A stretch of 64,000 bases of DNA from Dioscorea cayenensis subsp. rotundata (taxonomy: Eukaryota; Streptophyta; Magnoliopsida; Dioscoreales; Dioscoreaceae), in assembly GCF_009730915.1 (NCBI RefSeq), contig NW_024088577.1, positions 1 to 64,000 of the forward strand, read 5' to 3'. The notes beneath the pieces are model-generated. The model saw only the letters and a list, made by a program, of their open reading frames with translations. It was not told the DNA's origin and did no database searches. Shown here one piece after another: positions 10,978-23,003 of this stretch. Within the stretch, counting starts at the first letter, position 1. Every line of letters begins with the position of its first letter. Both the position numbers and the translations under genes were made by a program.

Positions 10978-11960
10978 TATAAAAATGGATAAACCATAAA
11001 TTTATTGAAAAAAGAGTAGCAAACAAACAAGTACGACTAGTACAACAAAAAATAAAAGACAAGGAAGCCATAAAAGGAGTTTGTCACCAGAGATGATAAA
11101 CCCTTAAGGGAACAACAAAACCAACATAGACACACGAAGAAGAGAAGGAGGGGGGAAACATAGCTGAGCAGAAAGTGTCCACTAGAAGGTAACAAAGATC
11201 TACTCAGATTGCCAAAATGTCCGTGAAATCTCAAGGTGACTACTCGGTGACGCTAGGGTTTCCCCCTGGCCCTGCATTCAGGAAGACTAGCGAGCGCTTC
11301 AACTTTTGAGTGGAGTCCGCCAGAACTTGGAGCGGGTCCCTAGCTGCAGAAGTCTAATCCAAAAACATGTGAATAATTTTAATAATTACTGAATGTGAAG
11401 TCAAAGCATGAAAAGTAAAGATGCGCTTATTTCTTTCAAGCCAAATGTTCCAACAAATTGCCCTGGTCAGTAAATCCCACATGGTTTGATGTCGAACCCC
11501 TATGGAGGAAATCCAGGAAGACAAAACCTCAGAAATAACTTTGAATGAGATTGTAAATTTAAGATTTGTTTAAAGAAAGCCCAAATCCTATCTATAAAAT
11601 CACAGTTTAAAAGAAGATGCTCTGCCGATTATGAGGCTCTATGACATAAAACACAGGTGTCTGTCGCAATTTGCGTGGTGCAGCCTTTTTTGGCTAGATT
11701 ATCCATGGTTAGGATTCTATTTTCACAAGCTAGCCAATAGAAGAGAGTGATTTTGCTAGGACAGTTCAGTTTCCAAAAAGATGGGTATAACGCACTGCTA
11801 GTTCCTTCATCTATAAGGAATTTATAAAATGATTGAGCTGAGAAACCTCCATTTGTTTTTCCAGATTCCAAGGTTTAACATCCTCTTGATCACTTAAACA
11901 GTCTGGGATGGAAGTTAAGAAAGGAAGCATCTCGGAGGAGGTTGATATTCGAAAAAACAA
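10978..11960 (-). mobile_element. 5'-truncated LINE
   Basis: The minus strand encodes the zinc-binding domain at 11871-11629 (SFWKLNCPSKITLFYWLACENRIL..NL..KGC...TDTCVLCH). It continues through degenerate sequence to a 3' end with ATGGTTTATCCAT (10985-10997 on the minus strand) and an A-rich tail. The 5' break at about 11960 abuts the next, oppositely oriented LINE. Confidence 0.8.
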
Positions 11961-12019
11961 GTCCTGTCAAAAACATTCTGGGTGAACTATCTAATGGTTA
12001 TCCAGGTAAAGTTACAGTC

Positions 12020-13730
12020 ATTAAAGAGATTGACCCAAATGTCTTTTAGAGTTTTATGTAATGTTTGTTACAAAATTATTTCCAAACTTTTAGCGAATCG
12101 TCTCAAGTCTGTGCTGCCTCGATTAATTGGTAGAGAATAATGTGGTTTTATCGCTAATCAGAATCCTTTTGATAATATTATTGCCCTTCAAGAGGTTGTG
12201 CATTGTGCATTCGATGGATCGAGAGTTTGCATACCCCCCTAGGATGTTAGTGAAATTGGATATAGAAAAGCCTATGATACTTTGAGTTGGAATGCAATTC
12301 TTGCCACTCTTTATCGGATGAATTTTCCTAGCAAATGGATTTCTTGGGTTAAAACTTGCTTTAGGTCTGCCTCTTTTTCTCTGTTGATTAACAAACAACC
12401 TACTGTCTGGTTTAACTCATCCAGAGGCCTTCGTCAGGGGGATCCTATTTCTTCATATCTGTTTATTCTTGCTGCGCAAAATTTAACTGCTCTCCTTAAC
12501 TTCGCAATGCAACCGAATATGATTCCTGGATTTAACTCCCCCCTCAGTAGAAATTTCAATCATCTTATGTATGCAGACGATTTAATTCTTATTACCTTAG
12601 CTTCTAGAAAGGTTGCCCGTAACATCAATTTATGTCTCTCTATCTATGGAAAACTTACAGGTCAACGTGCTAATAAATCCAAATCTGATATTTATTTTCT
12701 AACCATGTTCAACTCTAGACCCAAAAAGAGTATCTGTTCCATTCTTGGTTTCAATATTGGCAATTTTCCTTTAACTTATCTAGGGATGCCGATCTCCCCC
12801 AAGAGATTATTGCTTTCAAATTTTACCAAATTGATTGCTAAAACTGAAAACATTCTGTCCTCTTGGAAACATACCAAAATCTCTATGGCTGGCAAGGCAA
12901 TCCTTATCAACTCTATTTTAATGTCCACTACTGTGTATTATTTGTCTGTGTACCCTGTTCCTGATACAATTCTTGATGGTATCACTAAGGCTGCTAGATC
13001 TTTCTTCTGGTCTAAGAGTGGCAATAGAAAAGGTATGAACTCAGTGAGTTGGACAGATATTACACTTAAATACATTGAGGGGGGTCTCTCGATCTGGAAT
13101 TTGTGTGCTTCCAAAATCTCTTTAATGGCAAAAAATGTTATCAGCTATCTTAATCACCATGATGCTATCTGGGTGGACATTCTTATCAGTAAGTATGGGC
13201 AGGTTAACTTCTGGACTGATACTATTCCTGCGAACTGCTCTTGGTTTTTTAGAGGTCTTTGGCATAACGCAAACATTATTAAACCTCAACTTTGGCTCCA
13301 TCAATTTAATCCTGCTAGTACTAATTTAATGTTTGATTCTTGGTATTTCGAAATCCCTTTAGCTTTTAAACCTACCTATCTTAATATGCATGTGGATTTT
13401 GATCAATTGAGTATGTCTAATTTGATTATGGCTGATGGTTGGAATGTTCCTCTGTTGAACATCATCTTTGGTGACTCCTTGAATTTTGATTATCTGCAAA
13501 TCAACAAGGTAAGTAACTGTCCTAATAATAAATGGGTTTGGTATCCCAAAGCCAAAAATCATAAGCTGACTTCAATGGTTTATGCCCATTTTAACAACTC
13601 GGTTGGTAATCAAGATCCTTGGAATGGTTGGGGCAATATTTGGCGCCTGTCTATTGCTCCCATGCCCAAACATTTCATTTGGTACTCTTACATAATGGTA
13701 TTAAAACTTATGAGTATCTTCACAGGTTGA
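12020..13730 (+). pseudogene. LINE reverse transcriptase remnant (YADD motif)
   Basis: From about 12020 the translation, with frame corrections, gives CYKIISKLLANRLK, then a LDIEKAYDTLSW block. That block is broken by one missing A near 12270. From 12282 the frame is open for 482 codons. It includes GLRQGDPISSYLFIL, the catalytic YADD at 12570-12581, the MAGKAILINSIL block and the SFFWSKSGN region before the zinc domain. The family copies RNA into DNA at a nicked chromosomal site. Earlier stops and the missing N-terminus make it non-functional. Confidence 0.88.
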
Positions 13731-14137
13731 ATCTTGGTGCTTAAACTTTTTGCCAGTTTTGTAATCTTGACTTTGAAAATACTGAACACTTATTCAACAA
13801 TTGTCCCAAAACTCAGCTTGTTTGGTATTAGGTCAGTAATGTTATTGGTAAGCAAATTGTTTTTAATGAAGGGTTTTCAACTGGTAACTGGTTGTCTCCG
13901 AATAATCCTGATTATGACTTGCGAGCCCAGCCTATAATCGTGGTCACTTCTTGTCTTATCTGGAAGGCTCGGTGTAACCTTATTTTTCGACAAGAAGCTC
14001 CTGATTTTCATTCCATTCCCATCAAAGCAATTAATCATGTCAGGGAGTACACTCAATCCTCTTCTTTTTATTTTGGCAAGTAACTCATTCTAAGCAATTT
14101 TTCCATCACTGATAGTCCTTTTCTTTTTGTTACTTTA

Positions 14138-14587
14138 ATGGGAAATAGAGAGACCAATACTCATGGAGCTGGTTTTTATCTTACTAATGGTTACTCCCAG
14201 CTTATCTGTGCAGGGTGCTGCAATAATTATGTAGAAACAAATCTTGAAGCTGAATCCTTAGCTCTTTTGGCTGCTCTTGGAAGCCTTCATGCGTCAGACC
14301 TTCAAGTTAAAACAATCTTCATTGCTTGTACTGAGCTTTATAACATCATCAAAACTGGTTGCGCTCCTCATGCTTGGCGTTTGAATCCGCTGATTATTAG
14401 TATTAATGATTATCTCTCAAGCTTAGATCTCCCGCGAGTTTGCATTATACCTAAGGCTTGGATGGCAGTCGCTAATGATTTGGCAGTTCAAGGAGTTAAC
14501 TCCTATGCTCTCACTCTTTTTCATCAGGGTAAGGACCTTCCGCGATGGCTCATGAAGCAAGTCATCAAATCTGGAGTTAGTTTGTAA
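14138..14587 (+). pseudogene. LINE RNase H domain remnant
   Basis: A 149-codon frame resembles the RNase H (RVT_3-type) domain found at the C-terminus of many plant L1 polyproteins. Landmarks are GAGFYLTNGYSQ, the EAESLALLAAL helix and a late segment NDLAVQGVNS matching the 'ANxLA..A' end of the domain. The first catalytic aspartate is not evident. It lies downstream of the zinc domain in the same element and was once part of one long ORF. Confidence 0.7.
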
Positions 14588-14740
14588 TTTCACTTTTCTC
14601 TGTAGTCTTTGTTTCTTGTTTTTTCTGTTTTTTTCCTTTATTTTGTTTTATTTTATTTTATTTGCCTTTTTGGCTTTGGTCTGTGACTTTTAAACTCTTG
14701 TAATTTTTGTTTTTATCAATAAAATTGCTCAACGAGCTCC

Positions 14741-15566
14741 CCACCCACCCCAACATAAACTTTTAAAAAAATTGATTTTTTTCACTAAATGGACAAGCTA
14801 CTGTGAGCTAGGGGCGTGCATGTGTGTATTGAATGTTCCACACGCCTTTACCTTAAACATGGGGGATCCACCGTAGGCACCCACTACAAAAGACTGAACA
14901 TGCTATCTCCATAAAGGAAAGAATGTCTCTTGTCACTAGGTTATTTTAGTGTTGGCTAAAATTTTAAAATTCTTTCATCTCTTGTTTCTTTAGGTAAATT
15001 TATCAATTTATATATGTAATGTAAAATATGGTTTGTATTATACAAAGCTGAACCATTGCTAGATCCCAATAGGATCCATTTAATTATTCATTTTGATAAA
15101 TAAATAATAAATAAAATAAAATTTTAAATAATTTTATTGTTTATTGGTTTGTAACAGAGGTTTATGATAATAAGAGATATAAGCAAAATTAATATCAAAT
15201 CTACCTCATAATAATGACTCTATTGACTTTATTCATTATTGCTTCCTTATTATACTTTTCTTCTTGAGGAAATTTCGTTGCTGCAAATCTATCCATCTCT
15301 GTCACATTAATTGCCTATCAACCAAAAGACTAAAACCCCATACTTTTTCTTTTCGCAAAAAATTTATTACACCACGCGTCCTACGTCTGCTGGCTTGACT
15401 CAAAGTCAATTAAGACTTTTCTTCGGCTAAACTTCTCATCTCTTTCTCTTCTTGATCCCTCTTACAAACATCTCAATTCCACCTATAGTTTTACTTATTT
15501 ATTTATTTATTTATTTTACAAAGTCGACAAGTAACTAGAAAATTACACAGATGAAGACAGACAACT
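14741..15566. other. Intergenic sequence downstream of RLP-B
   Basis: AT-rich, no convincing frame. A TTTA run lies at about 15491-15516, just 3' of the RLP-B stop codon. The part next to RLP-B is probably its 3' UTR. Confidence 0.6.
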
Positions 15567-18500
15567 CTAGTGATTTGACTTTGACATGATCTTGCTCTTC
15601 ATCCTCGCAAAGTTGACAACAACCCAGACATGGATATTGTCACAAGAAGTGTCTGTGTACCGAAAGTAGGCGTATCTCCACTTCTTTTTGAAGATCAAGA
15701 CACCCCAGATAGTCCAGAATCCAACTGCAAATCCTGACAAGGATCCAATGTACATCCATACCATCTCTTTATCATCATCTTCTTCATTTCCATGATCACT
15801 TGGCTCTGTCGGAATTGGTCCGCCACCTTTAGTACAATTGTCAGTTAAAGGGAATCCACAAAGATGATTACCAGTATAAATGGAAGGGTCTGTGAAGGTG
15901 TTGAACTGGTTGCCTGATGGTATTTTCCCTGACAAGTCGTTATAAGATACATTGAAGTCGCTCAAGGATGTCAAGTTTGAGAAGGTTGAAGGTATGCTCC
16001 CAGAGAGTTTGTTTCTTGACAAGTCTAGTGATTCAAGTTGTTGTAACTGACCCAACTTGTCTGGGATCTCACCTTCTAACTGATTTCCTGCGAGGTGCAA
16101 ACTCTGTAGACCATACAAACTTGCAAGCTCTTGAGGGATGCCCCCTGTCAACACATTGTTGGAGAGGTCCATGATTTTCACATATGGAAGAAGACGCTGG
16201 GAATATTCCTTTTCTTTCCCGTTGGATGCCACCATTATTGTATCTTGGACTCCTAAAATACCATACCATAAAAGATCAGAATTGAAAAGGCTTTGCATGG
16301 CACTGAGGTTGCCAAAACTCACAGGGATGGGACCTGAAAAATTATTGCGTGACAAATCAAGGATTTGTAGATACTTTAGTTGAGAAAGTTCCTGTGGGAT
16401 GTGGTCACTAAAGGTATTTGCTCTTAAGATGAGAACAACTAATCTTGATAAGCTTTTTCCAACCCAAATTGGTATACTTCCAGTAAAGTTGTTGTAACCG
16501 AGATCAAGAACCTCAAGTTGACTGCAATTCTTCAGTATGGCAGGAATTTCCCCAGACAATTTGTTATGGCTCAAGCGAAGTTGAGCTAGTTGAGGAAGAT
16601 AAGATATTGAATCTGGTATAGCTCCTGTCAAATTGTTGTTTGACAAATTCAAATCCACAGAGCAGACGAATTCCACAAGCAATCTGGTAGCTCACCGGAT
16701 AAATTGTTTTTCGAGATATCAAGAACTTGTAGTCCCTGTATTTGACACAACGAGAGGGGAAGAGTGCCATTTAATTTGTTCATTGAGAGCAGCAAGAGCT
16801 TCAAATATGCATTATGTGACATAGCCGGAAAGTTCTCTGTTATCATTTGAGTGATAGAACCTGAGAATGAGTTATTGGAAAAATTTATGTAGGAGATGGA
16901 TGAACCCAGAAAACCTGGTAGAGGTCCATAGAACCGATTGGAAGAAAGATCAATGGTATTCAGCTGCATGGAAGTTGAGAACTTGGGCAGCATTCCCTCA
17001 ATCTGATTTTCAGACATGTACATCTCTGCAAGATTGACGCTAACCAGGTTCCAAAACCAGTCTGGGACAGTGCTTGAGATTCCTGTATTAGATATGTCAA
17101 GTACATTCAACTTGTGTTGCGTCTGGAGCCATGTTGGAAATTCTGAGCCCACTGAACAAGACCTGATTCTCAATTCTTGGAGAAGAAAAGGTGGAATCCA
17201 GTTAGAACTCACATTGAAAACGAATGAATTGGACTGCATACGAAGCACATTTAACTTCTGCAGATTAGAAAAGTGTGCTTCAGTTATAGCACCGCGCATC
17301 TGATTCTCACCAAGATCCAAACTTTCCAGCTCTGTAAGTTTTCCAATTTCCACTGGTAAAGTGCCATTTAATTTGTTTGAAAAAAGATTTAATGTCTCCA
17401 AAAGGGAGAGTCTCACAATGGATGAAGTCAAAGAGCCGGAGAGTGAGTTTTCTGAGAGATCAAGGACCTTGAGATCTTTTATGTCCCCCATCCAGTCTGG
17501 TATATCTCCATCAAGATTAGCATCGCTTAAATGCAAATGAGTCAGACTATCCTTAATACACCCAGTAAAATTGAGTTCTGCTAGTCTCATTCCCATGTTG
17601 CTGTTGGACAGATCAAGAGTTTTCAGGTTACAAAGATTGCCTATGCCTTTAGGTAAGACAGTACTAAAATTACTGGACAAATAATCTGCAGAGATAGATG
17701 ACCCAAAAATATTGTTACTGAGATCTAGATATTCAAGGCTTTTGAGATTGAATAACCAGGGAGGCACTGGGAAATTGGTAGAATTGTACGAGAGATCAAA
17801 AACTGGGAAATTGATGGAATTGAACGAGAGATCAAGAAATAAGAGAGATGAGAAGTTCAGATGGGGAATGGAAGGAGGAATACTTTGAAGCTGACACCCA
17901 GACAGACGTATCTCATTTATGGAAGGAAGTTTGTTCAGAGCTAGAAACAAACTATTGGATGAGTGACTGCTAAAGGTGACACCACTGAAAACAAGGTGTT
18001 GCAATGAAGTAAGATGAGAAAGCCATTGATGAGAAGGATCATCAACATAAACTCCATAATTATCTGAGAGGTCAAGAGTCTGTAAACTAGAGAGATTTCC
18101 AAAACTTGAAGGAACAGGTCCTCCAAAGCCAGCTCTGGCAAGGTTGAGGTACTTCAACTGCTTGAAATGGCTGATGAATGATGGAACATTTGTTCCTCTG
18201 AAGTCATTCCCGCTCAAGTCAAGATAATTCAAGTGTTGAAGAGCAAGCAAAGTTGGAGAGATCTCACCTCCCTGCAGATGGAAAATTACTGATCCCTGCT
18301 GGCCCAGGGCCAGTCCTACAATGTTGCCAGTTGTGTTGTCACATTGAACACCATGCCAAGAACAGCAGGCATGTCCTACCCAGGAAGAGAGATTGTTGTA
18401 TGGATCAATAATGTTCTTCTTGAAATAAAAAAGGGCCACTCTCTCACTCTCTATGCAATTTGTAGGATGTTCAACATTGGGAACAAGTGCTGCTGCATCA

Positions 18501-18580
18501 CTGCATATAACAGCAAGTCCAAATACTAGTAGTAGTAGAAGCAGAGGCAGCAGGTATAGGAAAACAGGCATTGCTAGCAA
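15567..18580 (-). pseudogene. RLP-B: LRR receptor-like protein gene with one frameshift
   Basis: The first frame (18580-16649, 643 codons) encodes a signal peptide (MLAMPVFLYLLPLLLLLLVFGLA), the LRR cap (CIESERVALFYFKK...SSWVGHACCSWHGVQC) and about 20 LRRs. It stops just after GELPDCLWNSSALW. The next frame resumes with LNLSNNNLTGAIPDSI and runs to 15567. It contributes the last LRRs, an island-like loop, an acidic spacer, a membrane helix (MYIGSLSGFAVGFW...) and the tail WRYAYFRYTDTSCDNIHVW. A single missing base near 16655-16660 explains the break. The remainder is well kept, so this may be a recent pseudogene or a sequencing error. No kinase domain; the family acts at the plasma membrane with partner kinases. 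Confidence 0.88.
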
Positions 18581-18861
18581 GGGGATATTGTTAGTGTATT
18601 TTCGTTCCGGTCATTTGGTTCCTCCCTTGGCATCTACTGATCAAGGTTCTCCTCAAGAGAATTTTTCCACAGTCAGCAGAGTAATGCAGAAAAAGAAGTC
18701 ATACAAAGGGCCCAGGTAGCCCTTTGAATCATTCGTTTTTTTTTAAAAAATAATCCGTGACAAGTGACAACTACCGTCACTAACCTCCGTGGTCTGTTTT
18801 TTGTTTGTTTAAAATAATCCGTCAACAGTGTCAATGGTGTGAAAGGGAGGTAGAGTCAAAT
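18581..18861. other. RLP-B upstream region
   Basis: No coding frame. This is the probable promoter and leader of RLP-B on the minus strand; no TATA box or other element can be assigned with confidence. Confidence 0.4.
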
Positions 18862-18872
18862 TTTGGCTATTT

Positions 18873-20500
18873 CCGATTGCGGGGCGTAGACCTAGAAAAC
18901 AAGACTGGGAGGGGCTCATTTTGAAGATTAGAAGGCGACTCTCCTCATGGAAGGTGCAGCACTTGTCTATTGGCGGTCGCCTCACCCTGGTGAATTCGGT
19001 TTTGTCTGCGCTACCTACATATTGGATGTCCTTGTTCCGTTTGCCTTGTTGGATCATCATGGAGATCAATCGGATCCGTAGAGATTTTTTATGGTCTGGG
19101 CCTGACATCGACCACCCGCGATGTCGGTTGGTGGGGTGGTCTAATCTCTGTCGATCGCGCGATCAAGGGGGTTGGGGCATTTTAGACCTAAAAAGCTTTA
19201 ACCAGGCTCTGTTGAGTAAATGGTGTTGGAAATTCTTGAAGGATGATTCTTGGAGTGGTGCGGATGTCGTCCGATTTAATTATGGGGTTTCAAGTTGGAA
19301 TTTGTCTCCTAGGTATTCGGGAAGAATTTCTTACTTCTGGAAAGGGGTTATCGACTGTCTGCCGGCGTTTAGGGGTTGTGTCTCACATGGCATTAATTTC
19401 GAGGCGTAAAACGCTCGGAAAGATCGCTGGTTGAACGGGAGCGCACCTATGTTTTACTGGCCAGATGCTTTCATGCAGTCACGCTATGCTAATGGTACTA
19501 TCCGTGAGTTGGAGTATCTTTTAGAGGATCACCCTTTCTCAGCAATTGCAGATGTTATCCCTATTTGTGACAAAGTGAGAGTGGCTGAGATATCTAGTGG
19601 GGATAATAAAGGGTGGAGGCTCACACGTAGCGGTATATTTTCGGTCAAGTCCTTCTATAGCTTCTTGAATGATGGCGGCCATCGATGTCTGATTGCGAGT
19701 TTCTTCTGGCGGGGCTTATGTCCAAAGAAAATCAATCTCTTCAATTGGCTGGTGTGGCAAAATAAGGTTCTCACCATGGACAACCTTGAACGTAGGAGAT
19801 GCAATCGGCTTCCTACTGCGACGTGTGTCTTGTGTTACTTTAGCGATTGAAACCTGGATCATCTCTTTTTTCAGTGTTCATTTGCTAGACATATTTGGGG
19901 GTATTTTACTCGCCTGTTCCAGCTTCCGGATGCCCTGAGGGACCGGATTGCTTTGCTTTGAGGGCGATTAGCGTCGCGGGATCGGACCGACATGCCTGGG
20001 TTGGTCGGGATCTTATTATCAAAGCAATTGTGTGGTCGATTTGGCTTGCTAGGAATGATTGCATTTTTAATGCTATTACCATGTCTTCTGACGCTATTCT
20101 GTACAAAATTGATCACCTGCTCTTATTCTGGTTCTCTTCAGCACCTGAGGATACTCTGGAGAAGCTTGACTTCGCGACGTCGGCCATTCGTCGCAGTCTG
20201 GAGTTCTTAGATGCACGTGAGGAGGATTCAGGTGGCGACGTGCCAGCTGATGGGATCCAGGAGCCATTCACGGGTTAGTTGGTGGGGTGTCCTGATCTCT
20301 GGTGGAGGTCTCCTCTGCCGTTTTGGTGCTTGCTGGGGTTGTATGTGGTTGCCACTCCTTGTGGTTTGTTTTGTTTTGGGTGTGTGGCTGGTTTTGTCTG
20401 CTCTTTTCTTCCCCCTCTGGGTGATGTACTCTTGTTCTCGTTCTTTCTTTAATTGAAGTGGTTTATCCACCTTTTTCAAAAAAAAAAGAAAAGAAAAAAA
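18873..20500 (+). mobile_element. 5'-truncated LINE with TSD and A tail
   Basis: Plus strand. Translation gives the end of the reverse transcriptase (SSWKVQHLSIGGRLTLVNSVL..LPTYWMSLF) and the DFLWSG and GGWGILDLKSFNQALLSKW blocks. The zinc domain follows (INLFNWLVWQNKVLTMDNLERRRCNRLPTATCVLC) with two stops, then the C-terminus. The 3' UTR ends in GTGGTTTATCCAC (20458-20470) and A(n). The 11-base repeat TTTGGCTATTT at 18862-18872 and 20501-20511 is a plausible target duplication, defining a single truncated insertion. Confidence 0.9.
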
Positions 20501-20654
20501 TTTGGCTATTTTGAATTATAAATGATTTGGATTAAATTAAATTTTTTAAATAAAGATTAGATAAAATAATTGCATTTGACCAAAAAAGTCTTGGATCCAA
20601 TAGCATTTTTTTTATAATAAAAAGTGGATAAGGATCCAATAGCATTAGCTCAAA

Positions 20655-22330
20655 ATATAATATTTTTTTGAAAAAATTAATAAATCACATGCATTAAATA
20701 ATATAAGAAGACTACAAACATGTTCCAGTAGAAGTGGAGACATACTTAAATAAAGACAAGACCAAAAGAAAATAAAAGAAATAAAACAGAAGCCCTGCCC
20801 AAAGCAAGGGAAGAAACCAAATAACTAATTCTGAAATATTGCCATTTCTGAGGTTCCTTTATTAGTCTAGCGATTCAAAAAATTGAATCTACATTTTGGG
20901 TAGTCTCCATCCCCTCCAAGCGTGTTTTTTGGAATCTGGCACATCAGAAGGAAGGGCACAATGTTCCACATTTTTGTTTCGAACTAATCTTGTTGGGGGA
21001 GCGACATAGCCTGATTTCTCGTTTCACCTGATTAATGGTCTTTTAGGACGTTCGCTTCTTCTTGCCACAACTTGAGTACTATTGCCAGTCCTGCTACCAG
21101 ATATTGAGTATTTTAAATTGGACGCATCCATTTGATTAATATCAATCAAATACAAGACCTTGTTGGGCTTGATTCATTAGCAAGGTAGCCCATTTGAGAA
21201 TCTGTTAGTGGGCCTCCAAAAAACATGCCTTCTGAATTTTCATGGATCATAGAGTTGGGCTAAGGCAAAAGTATAACATGGGCTTTTGAGAATTCAAAAA
21301 TTTTCCCACATTATTAGCTTAATTGAATTCCCACTTGTTTTTCAACAAGTTTTTCGAATTCAAACTCTCCTCCACGTAGGTCGCCAAGCACGTGAGGAAT
21401 CTCGCCATGTGCCATTGGAACGTTCGTCTGTATGGAGGGTCTTGATGTTGCGGCCAATGCTTGCTTGACAAGCCAAGCCATACACTCTCAACGAGGAACC
21501 ATCGATTGAACCGATGGGTTGGTGGAGTGTAACAACCGGTCCATTGCCAATATCGTCATCCTTGACGGATGCAGCCACCATAGTGGTTGGTGGCAGGTTT
21601 GGCGACTTTATTTCAATGATGCGAGAGTGGGAGTGAGTAATCTCATCTTCGACCAATCCCTCTCCAACAGCAAGGTAAGGCATGTTATAGAAGCTTCTCA
21701 CTTCTCTCGACGCAAAGCAATGACCGTTGGTCTATGATCTTTCTTCATCGTCAATCTCCTCCCCCAAGGTGACCGGTTTCTCAGCCTTTAACGTTACTTG
21801 TTTAATGCCGACAACGTTGTAACCATCTAGGGTGATCGTCTCCCTCTCGACTATAGCAAGTGGCTTCTCCACCGCACACTGGCGAGCTGAGTTTGTCCTC
21901 TCTTGACTTATGTGGGAGTTCACAACCTCAACCACATTAACAAGGTGCAACTCGTTACCGCCACACATACGTGCATGGGTCCTTTCTCTTTCGTCACCAC
22001 CATCATTCACTCTTCCTCCTCCAGTGCAGGAGTTCCACTCCACCGCAACCGGTAGGACCAACGGGTCACGGTCAAAGACCTCCTCCACGTTAGAACTTTG
22101 AACAACATGTTGTTTGCCTCTCTCGTTCATGGAATGCTCATGATTATAGCGGTCTACCTCCTATGCACCGATCTCCAAATCCTCATATGCATGAGAGATG
22201 AACACCTCCACCACGTCCCTTGTAGGCATGTGAAACAACCCCATGTAGGCATGTGAAACGAAGCAACTAACTCATGCCTTGAGTGAAATCTCCTCGTCGG
22301 CGTTGTTCTCTCCAACGGCTAGTGAAACGT
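20655..22330 (-). mobile_element. LINE with ORF1-like region and 3' UTR but no reverse transcriptase
   Basis: The minus strand carries an ORF1-like frame at 22130-21732 (132 codons) followed by 21701-21360 and a degenerate part near 21120-20960. The sequence then passes straight into a LINE 3' UTR that ends at the complement of ATGCATGTGATTTATT and an A-rich tail (about 20655-20700). Neither endonuclease nor reverse transcriptase motifs are found. The layout matches the element at 8169-9354. ORF1 assignment is by composition and position only. Confidence 0.5.
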
Positions 22331-23003
22331 AAAATAGTGTTCAGAAAAAATTGATTTTTTTAAACAATAAACAAACCATTTTTTATTGACAAACCTAAAA
22401 ATGTCTCTTACTGAAGAGTTTGTTAAAAGATATGCAAGTACAGAGGTGTTAATTACAAATTTTATAATGGCAAGAGGTTTTCATTTTGGTTTGATTTATG
22501 GTGTAATGGTCAGTCTTTGATTGAGAGATTTTCTAAAATATCAATTAAGAACTCTGTTGTGCACAAGTCTACTTTGGTTAGTGATCTATGGAAGCATGGT
22601 AGATGGAATTTTCTTTTTCCCCTTGATGAGACTTTATGCAGAGTGTGAAATTACATTGCTACTAACTTTTTTTATTGATGAGGGCAAAATGGATTGTATT
22701 TTATGGAAGTATGATAAGAAAGGATTATTTAGCATGGCCAGCACCTTCAAGTAATTGCTGCAAGATGATTAGAAGATTCTTTAGGCTAAATTGGTGTGAT
22801 CAAGTGATTCTATTCCCAAGCATTCTTTTATCTTTTGGCTTGCCTCACATAATCGGTTGATGACTAGGGATAAGTTGCTAAATGGGGTGCAATTGAATCT
22901 TCTGTTTTCGTCTTACGCACTAAAGATATAGAGAAGATATCCCACTTGTTTTTTGACCGCTAGTTTTCAAATGTTGTATGGATGAGAGTTTTACAGGCTC
23001 TTA

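Larger units (their letters stand above)
11963..14735 (+). mobile_element. L1-type LINE with reverse transcriptase and RNase H domains
   Basis: This is the longest LINE copy in the window. It retains the palm region of reverse transcriptase from about 12030, the zinc-binding tail, and an RNase H domain. It ends with an AATAAA signal at about 14717 rather than the GTGGTTTATCCAC-A(n) ending seen elsewhere, so it may be a different subfamily. ORF1 and the endonuclease are missing. Confidence 0.85.
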
